The notes beneath the pieces were generated by a model that worked only from the letters and a program-made list of their open reading frames with translations, had not been told where the DNA came from and did no database searches. From assembly GCF_000223375.1 (NCBI RefSeq), contig NC_017384.1, forward strand, positions 810,097-874,096: 64,000 bases of DNA, written 5' to 3'. Below are positions 36,108 through 45,952 of this stretch, piece by piece (the first letter of the stretch is position 1; each line of letters begins with the position of its first letter). The translations under genes and the position numbers were made by a program. This DNA comes from Ketogulonicigenium vulgare WSH-001 (lineage in GTDB: Bacteria; Pseudomonadota; Alphaproteobacteria; Rhodobacterales; Rhodobacteraceae).

Positions 36108-37226
36108 ATGGGCTTGATCAACTATGTCACGCGTGTCCAATTTGCCTTTGGTGCGCTGGAAACGCTGGAGGCCGAGGCCCAGCTGGCCGGCATCACCCGC
36201 CCGATGATCGTGACGGACAAAGGCGTGCGCGCCCTTGGCATGTTGGACAAGCTGGAGGCCGTGCTGACCACCAAGCCTGTTGCGATCTATGACGAGACCC
36301 CCGGCAACCCGAACGAGGCGGCGGTGCGTGATGCGGTCGCGGAATTCACGGCGGCGGATGCGAACGGGATCATTGCAATCGGTGGCGGCTCGGCGCTTGA
36401 TCTGGCGAAAGCCGTGGTCGTGCTGGCCGCGCATGGCGGCGCGTTGAAAACCTATGCCGCGATCGAGGGCGGGGTCGAAAAGATCACCGCCAAAACCTAT
36501 CCGACCATCGCCATTCCGACCACCGCCGGCACTGGCAGTGAGGTCGGGCGCGGCGCGATCATCATCCTAGAGGATGGCCGCAAAGTCGGGCTGTTGTCGC
36601 CCTATCTGGTGCCGAAAGCGGCGATTGTGGACCCCGAGCTGACCCTCAGCCTGCCGCCGATGCTGACGGCGGCGACGGGGATGGATGCGATTTCGCATTG
36701 TATCGAGACCTTCCTCGCCCCCTCGTTCAACCCGCCTGCCGATGGGATCGCGCTGGAAGGGCTGCGCCGCGCTTGGGCGCATATCGAGGCGGCGACGGCC
36801 GATGGCAGCGACCGCGAGGCGCGCGCCAATATGGCGATTGCGGCAACGATGGGCGCGATGGCGTTCCAAAAGGGTCTGGGCTGCGTCCATAGCCTCAGCC
36901 ACGCGCTTGGCGGCATCAACCCGCGCCTGCACCATGGCACGCTGAATGCGATTTTCATGCCTGCCGTGCTGGAATTCAACCGCGATGATACGAAATTCGC
37001 GCAGCTTGCCGCCGCCATGGGCCTGTCAGGCGGCGACGCCGTGATCCCCGCGATTGCCGCGATGACGCGCAAAATCGGCCTGCCTGCGACCCTGTCGGAA
37101 CTGGGCGTCACCCAAGACCTGTTCGACCGCGTCATCACCGGCGCGCTCGCGGATCACAGCCATAAGACCAACCCGCGTGAGGCATCCGCCGCGGATTACC
37201 GCGCGATGCTGCACGCTTCCCTATAA
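36108..37226 (+). CDS. iron-containing alcohol dehydrogenase
   Basis: The 372-aa product belongs to the group III (Fe-dependent) alcohol dehydrogenases. The NAD(P)-binding [13 protein letters not shown] is at ~91-103. The TTAGTGSEV segment is at ~138-146. The metal ligands are probably Asp193, His197, His261 and His275 ([23 protein letters not shown]). GGGAGGG precedes ATG 36108; the frame is open far upstream, but only across the LysR gene. Next to a 2-oxo-3-deoxy-acid aldolase it could oxidise a hydroxy acid or reduce the aldehyde product; the direction is unknown. Confidence 0.9.
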   Translation: MGLINYVTRVQFAFGALETLEAEAQLAGITRPMIVTDKGVRALGMLDKLEAVLTTKPVAIYDETPGNPNEAAVRDAVAEFTAADANGIIAIGGGSALDLAKAVVVLAAHGGALKTYAAIEGGVEKITAKTYPTIAIPTTAGTGSEVGRGAIIILEDGRKVGLLSPYLVPKAAIVDPELTLSLPPMLTAATGMDAISHCIETFLAPSFNPPADGIALEGLRRAWAHIEAATADGSDREARANMAIAATMGAMAFQKGLGCVHSLSHALGGINPRLHHGTLNAIFMPAVLEFNRDDTKFAQLAAAMGLSGGDAVIPAIAAMTRKIGLPATLSELGVTQDLFDRVITGALADHSHKTNPREASAADYRAMLHASL

Positions 37227-37273
37227 ACACCGCCCCTTGGGAGGGGGGCACCAGAATTGGCGAGGAGGCCAAT

Positions 37274-38596
37274 ATGACAGATACAACTGCCGCGCATATC
37301 GCCAAAGAGGATATGATCCCGGACGCAGACCGCCGCCGCGCGCTTTGGGGATCGGCGATCGGGTCGACCATCGAATGGTATGATTATTTCCTGTATGGAA
37401 CCATGTCGGCCATCGTGTTCGGCAACCTGTTCTTTCCGTCGTCGGACCCCGTTGTCAGCCAATTGCTGGCGCTGACATCCTTTGCGTTGGCCTTTGTGAT
37501 CCGGCCCTTTGGCGGCGTGATTTTCGCGCATATCGGTGACCGCATCGGGCGCAAAAAGACGCTGGTTTTCACGCTGGGCCTGATGGGTTTTTCGACCGTC
37601 GCGATGGGCCTGCTGCCGACCTATGAGACCATCGGCATTATGGCCCCGATCCTGCTGACGCTGCTGCGCCTATTGCAGGGCGTGGCTTTGGGCGGTGAAT
37701 GGGGCGGCGGCGTGCTGCTGGCGGTGGAATATTCGCCGCGCAAGAAACGCGGCTTTTTCGGCGCTGTGCCGCAGACTGGCGCGGTCATCGGCCTTGCACT
37801 GGGGAACCTGATCACCGCTTTCCTCAGCAGCATTTTCAGCGACGAGGCGTTCCTTGCCTGGGGCTGGCGTATCCCGTTCATCTTGTCGATCGTCCTTGTG
37901 TTCGTCGGCATGTATATCCGCAACCGCATTGACGAGACGCCCTCGTTCCGCCGCGTGCTCGAGCAGAACAAAGCCAAGCGCGTCCCCGTGGTCGAGACCT
38001 TCCGCACCCATAGCAAGGAAGTCTTTATCGCCATCGGCACCAAGGCGGTCGAAACCTCGACCTTCTTCCTCTATGCGACCTTCACGATCCAATATCTGGT
38101 CGGCCTCGGTTATAGCCGCGTGTCGGTGCTGAATATCGTGCTGCTGGCGGCGGTGCTAGCCTTTCCGATGATGCTGTATTTTGGCAAGCTGTCGGACAAG
38201 ATCGGCCGTAAAAAGGTCTTTGTTGGCGGCACGATTGCCATCATGGTCTGGATCTTGCCTTACTTCTGGCTGCTGAACCAAGGCTCGATCTGGTTGATCG
38301 CGCTGGCGCTGCTGGTCGGCATGTCGATCATCTGGGCGACCTATGGCGCGATGATCGGCACCGTTCTGGCCGAGGCCTTTCCCGCCGATATCCGCTATAC
38401 CGGCATGTCGCTGGGCTATCAGCTGGGTGCGGCACTGGTGGGCGGCCCGATGCCGCTGATCGCGACGGCGCTGATGGTCGCCTATAGCGGCAGCTATATT
38501 CCGGTGGCGCTGTTCATCATGGGTTGTGCGGCGATCTCGCTGGTGGCGATGGCCTTTACCAAGGATCGAACCGGCGTCGATCTGGACGCACATTAA
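37274..38596 (+). CDS. MFS transporter of the metabolite:H+ symporter (MHS) family
   Basis: The 440-aa protein has 12 hydrophobic segments and the MHS signature: start SAIGSTIEWYDYFLYGTMSA, loop 2-3 motif GDRIGRKK (~95), and LLRLLQGVALGGEWGGGVLL. The family (KgtP, ShiA, ProP, PcaK-like) takes up carboxylates such as 2-oxoglutarate, citrate, shikimate or aromatic acids with protons. Position between the alcohol dehydrogenase and a semialdehyde dehydrogenase argues that it imports the acid degraded by this cluster. A hairpin follows its stop. Confidence 0.92.
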   Translation: MTDTTAAHIAKEDMIPDADRRRALWGSAIGSTIEWYDYFLYGTMSAIVFGNLFFPSSDPVVSQLLALTSFALAFVIRPFGGVIFAHIGDRIGRKKTLVFTLGLMGFSTVAMGLLPTYETIGIMAPILLTLLRLLQGVALGGEWGGGVLLAVEYSPRKKRGFFGAVPQTGAVIGLALGNLITAFLSSIFSDEAFLAWGWRIPFILSIVLVFVGMYIRNRIDETPSFRRVLEQNKAKRVPVVETFRTHSKEVFIAIGTKAVETSTFFLYATFTIQYLVGLGYSRVSVLNIVLLAAVLAFPMMLYFGKLSDKIGRKKVFVGGTIAIMVWILPYFWLLNQGSIWLIALALLVGMSIIWATYGAMIGTVLAEAFPADIRYTGMSLGYQLGAALVGGPMPLIATALMVAYSGSYIPVALFIMGCAAISLVAMAFTKDRTGVDLDAH

Positions 38597-38602
38597 CGCA
38601 AG

Positions 38603-38632
38603 TGGCGGCCCGCATGTCGGGCCGCCATCATT
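38603..38632 (+). terminator. hairpin after MFS gene, possible partial terminator
   Basis: Perfect 10-bp stem TGGCGGCCCG/CGGGCCGCCA with loop CATGT, then TCATTTT. Because the dehydrogenase 22 bases later seems to belong to the same cluster, it may attenuate rather than end transcription. Confidence 0.6.
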
Positions 38633-38653
38633 TTAAAGGCAAAGGATACCGCA

Positions 38654-40168
38654 ATGGGCTTTACCCCACATGGCAAACATCTGATCGCAGGCGAATGGAT
38701 CGGGGGCGGCGCAACCTTCCAGAACGAGCCGGCCAGCGGCGCGCCATCCGATTTCTCGATGGGCACCGTCGATCTGGTGAACCGCGCGGCTGAAGGTGCG
38801 GAAGATGCGTTCTGGGCCTATGGCTATACGACCCGCGCTGAGCGTGTCGCCTTTTTGCATGCCATCGCCGATGAGATCGAGGCCCGCGCTGATGACATCA
38901 CGGATATCGGCTGCCGCGAGACCGGCCTGCCGCCCGCGCGTTTGCAAGGCGAGCGTGGCCGCACCACCGGCCAATTGCGCCTTTTTGCCGAAACGCTGCT
39001 GAAGGGCACCTATCTGGATGTGCGCCATGACGCGGCGCTGCCCGATCGCCAGCCCGCGCCGCGCCCCGATATCTATCTGATGCAGCGCCCGATTGGGCCG
39101 GTGGCGGTGTTTGGCGCGTCGAATTTTCCGCTCGCCTTTTCGGTCGCGGGCGGTGACACCGCTGCCGCGCTGGCTGCGGGCTGTCCGGTCGTGGTCAAGG
39201 GCCATAGCGCGCATCCCGGCACTGGCGAGGTGATTGCCGAGGCGATCCATGCGGCTATGCTATCCACCGGCATGCATCCGGGGGTGTTCTCGCTGGTCCA
39301 GGGCGGCAAGCGCGATGTCGGTACATCTTTGGTGCAGCATCCGCTGATCAAAGCGGTCGGCTTTACCGGATCGCTGGGCGGCGGGCGCGCGCTATTCGAT
39401 CTGTGTGCGCAGCGGCCCGAGCCGATCCCCTTCTTTGGCGAGCTCGGCTCGGTCAATCCGATGTTCCTGCTGCCTGCTGCGCTTGGCGCGCGCGCGGATC
39501 AGATCGCCAAGGGCTGGGCGGGGTCGATGACCGGATCGGCAGGCCAGCTTTGCACCAACCCCGGCATCGCCATCGTACCTGCGGGCGCGGCGGGCGATGC
39601 CTTTGTTGCCGCCACTGCCGAGGCGCTGAAAGCCGTCGCGCCCCAGACCATGCTGACCGCTGGCATGGCCGAGGCCTATCGCACCGGCAAAGCGCGCTTT
39701 GACAGCCGCAACTCTGTCCGCCCGATCTATACGACCGACAGCACCGGGCGCGAGGCCAGCCCGAACCTTTACGAGGTATCTGCCGAAGCCTTCATGGCCG
39801 ACCACGCGCTGACCGAGGAAGTCTTTGGCCCCCTCAGCCTGGTGGTGCGCGTTGCTACGGCCGATGAGATGGTGCCGCTGGCCAAACGGTTCGAGGGGCA
39901 ATTGACCGCGACGTTGCATATGGATGCGCAGGATACGGATCTGGCGCGCGCGCTGCTGCCCGTGCTGGAACGCAAGGCGGGCCGTGTGCTGGTGAACGGC
40001 TATCCGACGGGGGTCGAGGTTGTCGATGCGATGGTGCATGGCGGGCCTTATCCGGCCTCGACGAATTTTGGCGCGACCTCGGTCGGCACGATGTCGATCC
40101 GGCGGTTCTTGCGGCCGGTCAGCTATCAGAACCTGCCGGACAGCATCCTGCCTGCCGATCTTTTGTGA
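38654..40168 (+). CDS. 2,5-dioxovalerate (2-oxoglutarate semialdehyde) dehydrogenase type
   Basis: The 504-aa product belongs to the NADP-type aldehyde dehydrogenase group that oxidises 2-oxoglutarate semialdehyde to 2-oxoglutarate (KGSADH type III) in degradation of D-glucarate, D-galactarate, L-arabinose and hydroxyproline. Features are the N-terminal LIAGEWIGGGATFQNEP and the cofactor segment FGASNFPLAFSVAGGD. FFGELGSVNPMFLLP contains the general-base Glu, and SAGQLCTNPGIAIV contains the catalytic Cys. The C-terminal NGYPTGVEVVDAMVHGGPYP is typical of this group. It ends the sugar-acid-type cluster at a strong terminator. Confidence 0.88.
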   Translation: MGFTPHGKHLIAGEWIGGGATFQNEPASGAPSDFSMGTVDLVNRAAEGAEDAFWAYGYTTRAERVAFLHAIADEIEARADDITDIGCRETGLPPARLQGERGRTTGQLRLFAETLLKGTYLDVRHDAALPDRQPAPRPDIYLMQRPIGPVAVFGASNFPLAFSVAGGDTAAALAAGCPVVVKGHSAHPGTGEVIAEAIHAAMLSTGMHPGVFSLVQGGKRDVGTSLVQHPLIKAVGFTGSLGGGRALFDLCAQRPEPIPFFGELGSVNPMFLLPAALGARADQIAKGWAGSMTGSAGQLCTNPGIAIVPAGAAGDAFVAATAEALKAVAPQTMLTAGMAEAYRTGKARFDSRNSVRPIYTTDSTGREASPNLYEVSAEAFMADHALTEEVFGPLSLVVRVATADEMVPLAKRFEGQLTATLHMDAQDTDLARALLPVLERKAGRVLVNGYPTGVEVVDAMVHGGPYPASTNFGATSVGTMSIRRFLRPVSYQNLPDSILPADLL

Positions 40169-40171
40169 ATA

Positions 40172-40201
40172 AAAAGGCCCGGGGTTTCCCCCGGGCCTTT
40201 T
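40172..40201. terminator. strong bidirectional rho-independent terminator
   Basis: Arms AAAAGGCCCGGGG/CCCCGGGCCTTTT (13 bp, 4-nt loop) directly after the dehydrogenase stop. The A-rich arm supplies a T-run on the minus strand too, so it can also end the RND operon transcript. Confidence 0.85.
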
Positions 40202-40225
40202 CAATTTCAGGCAAATGTTTGCAGC

Positions 40226-40281
40226 CTTAGGCCGGGTTGGCACCCGCGACTTTGTCCGCTTAGGCCGGGTTTGCACCCGCG
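40226..40281 (-). repeat. 33-bp-period tandem duplication of the outer-membrane-factor gene end
   Basis: A 23-base unit (40226-40248 and 40259-40281, one mismatch) recurs at a 33-base period. Read on the minus strand, both copies encode GANPA plus a stop, and the period is 11 codons, so the frame continues as ADKVAGANPA-stop after the first stop codon. Confidence 0.8.
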
Positions 40282-41624
40282 CCGATGGCGATGTTCAGGC
40301 TTGCCCAGGATTGCGCGGCCGTATTGCGCGCTGCGGCAAGGCTGAGACGGGCCGACGCAAGCGAGCGGTCAACCTCGAGCAGATCAAGCAGGGCGAGCGA
40401 GCCCTCTTCGAAATTGCGCTGTGCCAGTTCGAACGCGCGGTCGTAGGCGGCAACGGACGCCTCGAGCGCCGACAATTGCTGACGATAGCGCTGCAGGTTC
40501 GAGTTCTGGGTCTGCACATCGGCAATGGCCGAGACAACGCTGGCGCGCCAAGCTGTCTGTGCCTGATCCGCCAGCGCGATGCGCTGGTCACGGGTCGCGC
40601 GCAATGTGCCTTGGTTCAGCAGCGGCAGCGAGAGGCTGGGGCCAAAGCTAAAGACATCGGTGCCCGATGTTGCCGTGGCGGTGCCCGACAACGTCAGCGA
40701 GGGGTAGAGGCTGGCCTCTGCCACGCCGATATCTGCCATCGCGGCGACCAGATCATGTTCAGCCGCGCGCACATCGGGACGGTTGCGCAGCAGGTCTGCC
40801 GGAACACCAACGCGGGGGGCAGCCGGCACGCGCAGCATCGAGGCGCCGCGTTGCATTTGCGCCATCAGCGGGCCCGCAGGCTCGTTCAGCAACGCCGCAA
40901 GGCTAAAGATCTGCGCGTTGAACGCTGCTTCCTGGGTCGGAAGATCGGCGCGCGACGCGGACAGCAGCGCCTCGACCTGCGCCACTTCAAAATCGGTGGC
41001 GGTGCCGACGTTCAGCTTGTTGCGCGTCACCTCGACGGTACGCTCGCGCGTGGCGATCGTGTTGCGCGTCAGGGTCATCGCCTCTTGGTAATAGCGGGCG
41101 TTGCCATAGGCGGAGATGACCTCGGCCAGCCACGCAAGACGCGTGGTCTGTGCGCCAGCCTCGGCAGACATCAGACTGGCCGATGCGGCCTCGCGGGCGC
41201 GCAGTTGTCCACCGAACAGGTCGAAGACAAAAGCGGCCGAGAGGGTCGAGGTATTCGCCTCGGTTGTTGCAATGCCATCGCCCGAGGTGCGCGTGCGCTG
41301 GGTGCCAAGGGAACTGCTGCCTTGGCTGGCCATGATACCGGTGGCGGCAGCCGCGGCGCGCGCGGCGTCGATGCGCTGGTTTGCGGCCAGCACATCAAGG
41401 TTTTGCGACAGACCGCGCGTGATGATCGCCGTCAGCGTGCTATCGCGGTAATCGGCCCAGAACGCTGTCTGCGCGACAGCGGGCAGGGCCGCCCCGTCGC
41501 CGCCCACGAATGTCGTGGGAACGGCAGGGGCCGGGGTGCTTTGCGGGTCCGGTCCCACGGCCACACAGGCAGCCGTGAGCAGCAGGATCGGAAGCGTTGT
41601 CAGTCCTTTACCAAGAAAGGTCAT
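40260..41624 (-). CDS. RND efflux outer-membrane lipoprotein (NodT/OprM family)
   Basis: The 454-aa product begins with a lipoprotein signal (TTLPILLLTAAC, lipid-modified Cys ~20) and carries two copies of the outer membrane efflux protein domain (~60-240, ~270-450). It forms the trimeric exit duct of a tripartite pump. Segments such as NRPDVRAAEHDLVAAMADIG and SLYPSLTLSGTA are family hallmarks. It is the last gene of the adaptor-pump-channel operon and overlaps the pump gene by four bases. Its 3' end is tandemly duplicated (40226-40281). Confidence 0.93.
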   Translation of the reverse strand: MTFLGKGLTTLPILLLTAACVAVGPDPQSTPAPAVPTTFVGGDGAALPAVAQTAFWADYRDSTLTAIITRGLSQNLDVLAANQRIDAARAAAAATGIMASQGSSSLGTQRTRTSGDGIATTEANTSTLSAAFVFDLFGGQLRAREAASASLMSAEAGAQTTRLAWLAEVISAYGNARYYQEAMTLTRNTIATRERTVEVTRNKLNVGTATDFEVAQVEALLSASRADLPTQEAAFNAQIFSLAALLNEPAGPLMAQMQRGASMLRVPAAPRVGVPADLLRNRPDVRAAEHDLVAAMADIGVAEASLYPSLTLSGTATATSGTDVFSFGPSLSLPLLNQGTLRATRDQRIALADQAQTAWRASVVSAIADVQTQNSNLQRYRQQLSALEASVAAYDRAFELAQRNFEEGSLALLDLLEVDRSLASARLSLAAARNTAAQSWASLNIAIGAGANPA

Positions 41625-44600
41625 GCCGTTTTTCCCTTTTTCGTGAACAGTCCAACAAAGGACAGCACGGCCACATAGAAAGCGGGCACAAGGAAAATCC
41701 CGATCGCACCCGAGGAGGTCATCCCGCCCAGCACACCAATGCCGATCGAGTTTTGCGCCGCCGCACCTGCGCCGGTTGCAATCGCCAAAGGCAGAACACC
41801 CAGCATGAAGGCAAAGGTCGTCATCAGGATCGGACGCAGACGCATCTGGGCCGCCATGATCGCCGCTTCGCGCAGGGTTTTGCCTTCGTGGTGCAGTTGC
41901 TGGGCGAATTCCACGATCAGGATCGCGTTTCGCGCAGCCAGACCGATGGTCGTCAGCAGACCCACCTTGAAATAGACGTCATTGGACTGGCCGAACCATC
42001 CGGCGGCGACAACCGCCCCCAAGATACCGACCGGCACCGACATCATCACCGCGAAAGGCACCGACCAGCTGCCGTAAAGCGCAGCAAGAGCAAGGAAGAC
42101 GACCATCGCCGACAGCGCAAACAGCATTGTCGCCTGATCGCCCGACTGGCGTTCCTGATAGGACAGGCCCGTCCACGCAACGCCGTAACCGCCGTCGAGT
42201 TCGCTGACCAGCTCCTCCATGATCGCCATTGCATCGCCCGAGGACAGGCCCGGAACGGCCTCGCCGCTGATCTCCATCGCCAGCGTGCCGCCGTAACGGG
42301 TGACGGTTTCGGCCTGTTGATCCCACACGCGCGAGGCAAAGGCCGAGAAGGGAACCATCTCGCCGCTGCTGTTGCGCGCATACCATCTGTCGATATCGTC
42401 AGGCTGGCTGCGGGCCGAGGCTTCGCCCTGCACGATCACCGGACGCAGGCCGCTGCCCATGGCAAAGTCATTCACTTCGCTGCCCGAGAAGATCACCGAC
42501 AGCATGGCGTTGACTTCGGAAATGCTCAGGCCAAAAGCGGCGGCCTTTTGTTGGTCGATGTTCAGACGCAGCGCGCTTTGGAACGGATCATCGCCGCCCT
42601 GAACGTTGGTGATGCGGCCATCGGCCTGCACGCGGGCGCGCAGTTCGGCAGCAGCGGCGGCCAGCGCCTCTTGCCCGTTTTGCGCCTGATCGACCAGCTG
42701 CATCGTAAAGCCTGCGCTGGTGCCCAGACCCTGAATGGCCGGCGGTTGCAGGAAGAAGACAAAGCCGGTGCGGTTGGTCATAAAGAAGTGACCGTTGACG
42801 CGGTTCGCCAGATCTGCCGCCGAGGTGCCCAGGCGATCCTCGTGGTCATGCAGCTTGACGAACAGCATACCGCCGTTTTGGCTTTGCCCCGAGAACGAGA
42901 AGCCAAGGATGCCAAAGACGGCCTCGACAGCTTCGCTTTCTTCTTCCAGCAGATAGGTCTGGATGCGGTCCAGCAATTCGCGCGTGACTTCCATGGTCGA
43001 GCCGTCAGGCGTCTCGACAATCGCCATCAGCACGCCCTGGTCCTCTTGCGGGACGAAGGACGAGGGCAGATCCTGGAACCGACCCAGTGCAACCCAGCTG
43101 ATGCCCAGCAGCACGATGATCATAAAGATCGGACGGCGCACCAGCAGCTTGATCACGCCGCCATAGCCCTTGGTGGTCTTGTCCATACCGCGGTTGAACC
43201 AACGCGCGGGCGGGAACTTGCTTTCGCCGTGCTTGCGCGCGCGCAGCATGCTGGCACACATCGCAGGCGTCAGAATGATTGCAACGCCCAGCGACAGAAC
43301 CATGGCGGTGATGATCGTCACCGAGAATTGGCGATAGATCACGCCGGTCGAGCCGCTCATAAAGGCCATGGGCAGGAACACCGCCGACAGCACCAGCACG
43401 ATACCGACGAGAGCCGAGGTGATTTCCTTCATCGACTTCTCGGTCGCCTCAACGGGACCAAGGCCGGTTTCCTCCATCACACGCTCGACGTTTTCCACCA
43501 CCACGATGGCGTCATCGACCAAGAGGCCGATCGCCAGCACAAGGGCGAACATGGTCAAGGTGTTGATGGAATAGCCCAGCACCGCCAGCACACCCATCGT
43601 GCCCAGCAGCACCACCGGAATGGCGACAATCGGGATGATCGTTGCGCGCCAGCTTTGCAAGAACACAAGGATGACGACAAAGACCAGAATGATGGCTTCG
43701 ATCAGCGTGTGATAGACTTTTTCAATCGACTTCTCGACGAAGGGCGAGGTGTCATAGGGGTAAACCAGGAAAACGCCGTCGGGCAGGGTGCTCTCGAGGG
43801 TGGCAAGCGTGTGGCGTACGGCCTCGGCCGTGTCGACAGCATTGGCCCCGGTCGCAAGGTTTACCGCAAAACCCGAGGCGGGCTTGCCGTTATACAGCGA
43901 GTCAAAGGCATAGCTTTCCTGGCCGATCTCGATACGGGCAACGTCGCCAAGAAAGACGGTTGCACCGTCTTCGTTCACGCGCATCAGAATGTTTTCAAAC
44001 TCTGAAACGGTGCTCAATTGCGATTGTGCCGAAAGCGGGATCGTCAGGCGCTGGCCGTCAACCACGGGGCGGCTGCCCAATGTGCCGACGGTGACATTGG
44101 TGTTCTGATCCGAAACGGCGCTGAGAACATCGGCAGTCGTGACCTGATATTGCACCATTTTCATCGGATCGAGCCAGATACGCATCGCATAGCTGGATGC
44201 GAAGGACTGGATCGAGCCTACGCCCGAGGTGCGGCGCACCGGGTCCTCCAGCACTTGGCTGGTCAAATCGCCCAGTTCTACGACGGAATAGCTGCCATCC
44301 TCGGATGTCAGCGCGCCCACCAGCAGGATCGACGAGCTGGACCGATAGACCTGCACGCCGTTTTGCTGCACGACCGAGGGGAGCTGCGCCGAGACCATTT
44401 GCAGGCGGTTTTGTACCTGCACCTGTGCGATGTCAGGATCGACCGATTCATTAAAGGTCAAGGTCACCGTCGCCGAACCTGTCGACGAGCTGGAGGTCAT
44501 GTAAACCAAACCGTCGATGCCGGTCATGCCGTCTTCGATGACGGTGGTCACGGAATCGGCGACGATCTCGGCCGAGGCGCCAGTATAGGTCGCCATGACC

Positions 44601-44731
44601 TGCACTGTTGTGGGTGCGATGTCAGGATATTGGGCGATAGACAGGCGCGACATCCCGATCGCGCCCAGCAACATGGTCGCAATCGCCAACACCCATGCGA
44701 ATACGCGGTGGTGGATGAAGAACTGAGCCAT
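41621..44731 (-). CDS. RND multidrug efflux pump, HAE1 (AcrB/MexF-like) family
   Basis: The 1036-aa inner-membrane pump has the usual 12-helix layout with two large periplasmic loops. It starts AQFFIHHRVFAWVLAIATML. The proton-relay aspartates are in helix 4 (AIGLLVDDAIVVVENVERVM), and the second-half signature is AILIVEFAQQLHHEGK. It exports hydrophobic drugs, dyes or detergents using the proton gradient. It overlaps the adaptor by one base and the outer-membrane channel by four bases, so the three are made together. Substrates cannot be read from the sequence. Confidence 0.96.
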   Translation of the reverse strand: MAQFFIHHRVFAWVLAIATMLLGAIGMSRLSIAQYPDIAPTTVQVMATYTGASAEIVADSVTTVIEDGMTGIDGLVYMTSSSSTGSATVTLTFNESVDPDIAQVQVQNRLQMVSAQLPSVVQQNGVQVYRSSSSILLVGALTSEDGSYSVVELGDLTSQVLEDPVRRTSGVGSIQSFASSYAMRIWLDPMKMVQYQVTTADVLSAVSDQNTNVTVGTLGSRPVVDGQRLTIPLSAQSQLSTVSEFENILMRVNEDGATVFLGDVARIEIGQESYAFDSLYNGKPASGFAVNLATGANAVDTAEAVRHTLATLESTLPDGVFLVYPYDTSPFVEKSIEKVYHTLIEAIILVFVVILVFLQSWRATIIPIVAIPVVLLGTMGVLAVLGYSINTLTMFALVLAIGLLVDDAIVVVENVERVMEETGLGPVEATEKSMKEITSALVGIVLVLSAVFLPMAFMSGSTGVIYRQFSVTIITAMVLSLGVAIILTPAMCASMLRARKHGESKFPPARWFNRGMDKTTKGYGGVIKLLVRRPIFMIIVLLGISWVALGRFQDLPSSFVPQEDQGVLMAIVETPDGSTMEVTRELLDRIQTYLLEEESEAVEAVFGILGFSFSGQSQNGGMLFVKLHDHEDRLGTSAADLANRVNGHFFMTNRTGFVFFLQPPAIQGLGTSAGFTMQLVDQAQNGQEALAAAAAELRARVQADGRITNVQGGDDPFQSALRLNIDQQKAAAFGLSISEVNAMLSVIFSGSEVNDFAMGSGLRPVIVQGEASARSQPDDIDRWYARNSSGEMVPFSAFASRVWDQQAETVTRYGGTLAMEISGEAVPGLSSGDAMAIMEELVSELDGGYGVAWTGLSYQERQSGDQATMLFALSAMVVFLALAALYGSWSVPFAVMMSVPVGILGAVVAAGWFGQSNDVYFKVGLLTTIGLAARNAILIVEFAQQLHHEGKTLREAAIMAAQMRLRPILMTTFAFMLGVLPLAIATGAGAAAQNSIGIGVLGGMTSSGAIGIFLVPAFYVAVLSFVGLFTKKGKTA

Positions 44732-45897
44732 CAGTTGCCACCTGCAGGGGCGCTGGCGTCATGGATGAGGCCGGCGTCATCAATGGTGACCGGCACGGGG
44801 GTGACGGCGGCGCCCGGGGCCAGCATCGAAGTGCCGTCTACGATCAGCTGATCGCCTTCGCTCAGCCCGTCGGTGATGATCCAATGGTGTTGCCAGACGC
44901 CCGCATCGGTGACCGCGCGCTGTACCGCGGTGCCGTTCTCGACAACCCAGACGGTCAGATTGCCCTGACGGTCACGCGTGGCGGCGGTCTGGGTCACAAG
45001 GAAGCCCTGTTGTTCGCCAAAGACGACCTGACCGCGCACGAACATGCCCGGCAGCAGCAGGAAATCAGGGTTTTCAAAGCTGAACCGCGTCTCGATCGTG
45101 CCGGTGGTGGTCGAAACCGAGAAACCGGGCGCGACGAATTGGCCAGCGGTCTCATAGGCGCGTCCATCTTCCAGCGTCAGCGTCGCTTGCAGGTCGCGCA
45201 GAACCCCGGTGCGGCTGCTGTCGATTTGCGATTGCAATTGTTGCAGGCGCACGGCGGGGCCGTAGAGGTCAACCTCGATCGGATCAAGCGTGGTCACGGT
45301 GGCCAAGCCGCTGGCTTGGGCGGCGGATACCAGATCGCCGATCGAGACTTCGGAGACGCTGGCCATGCCGTCAATCGGCGCAACCACGGTGGTCCAGCCC
45401 AGTTCCAACTGCGCCAAATTCAAGGTCGACTCGGCAACGGCATAGCTTGCCAAAGCCTGATCAAGGGTGGCCTGTGCGCTTTCAACATCAGCCTGCGTCG
45501 TGCCGGAACCCACCAGGCGCTGTGCGCGGTCGAATGCCGATTGTGCCTGACGCACGCCAGCATCGGCCGAGGCGACATTCGACTGGGCCTGCACGACGGC
45601 TGCCTCATAGACGGCGGGCTCGATCTCGAACATCGGGGTGCCGGCGGTGATGGGCCGGCCTGCCTGATACAGAATACGGGTGATGATGCCGTTGACGCGC
45701 GGGCGCACCAGTGTTTCCTCGGCTGCGATGGCGCGACCGGGGACAGTGATGGTGCGGGGCACGGCTTGCTGGTGCATTTCAACCACGCCGACCGGGCTGG
45801 GCGGCGGAGCATTTTGCGCAAAAGCAGGCAGTGCCAGCAGGGCGAAAACGGCAGTGCCGACAACCGGGAGGGTGCCGCCGGACAAGCTTGATTTCAT
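44731..45897 (-). CDS. RND efflux periplasmic adaptor (membrane fusion protein)
   Basis: Start at ATG 45897 gives a signal peptide (LPVVGTAVFALLALPAFAQ); an earlier GTG/ATG extension to 45945 adds only a charged leader. The 388-aa adaptor shows the hairpin and lipoyl halves (PRVNGIITRILYQAGRPI near 70; LGWTTVVAPIDGMASV near 178), then beta-barrel and membrane-proximal domains. It links the inner-membrane pump to the outer channel. No lipid-attachment Cys is present. First gene of the operon, divergent from a two-component system. Confidence 0.93.
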   Translation of the reverse strand: MKSSLSGGTLPVVGTAVFALLALPAFAQNAPPPSPVGVVEMHQQAVPRTITVPGRAIAAEETLVRPRVNGIITRILYQAGRPITAGTPMFEIEPAVYEAAVVQAQSNVASADAGVRQAQSAFDRAQRLVGSGTTQADVESAQATLDQALASYAVAESTLNLAQLELGWTTVVAPIDGMASVSEVSIGDLVSAAQASGLATVTTLDPIEVDLYGPAVRLQQLQSQIDSSRTGVLRDLQATLTLEDGRAYETAGQFVAPGFSVSTTTGTIETRFSFENPDFLLLPGMFVRGQVVFGEQQGFLVTQTAATRDRQGNLTVWVVENGTAVQRAVTDAGVWQHHWIITDGLSEGDQLIVDGTSMLAPGAAVTPVPVTIDDAGLIHDASAPAGGN

Positions 45898-45952
45898 CTT
45901 GGGCCTCGTAAGATGATTAACGTTGCTCTGAGGGTCTATTCGCAATGAAAAA

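Noticed and set aside
41597..44005. 802-codon plus-strand open frame opposite the RND pump gene
   Set aside because: It is rich in His, Gln, Asp and Arg and has no domain. The minus strand encodes a complete RND pump, so this is an antisense shadow.
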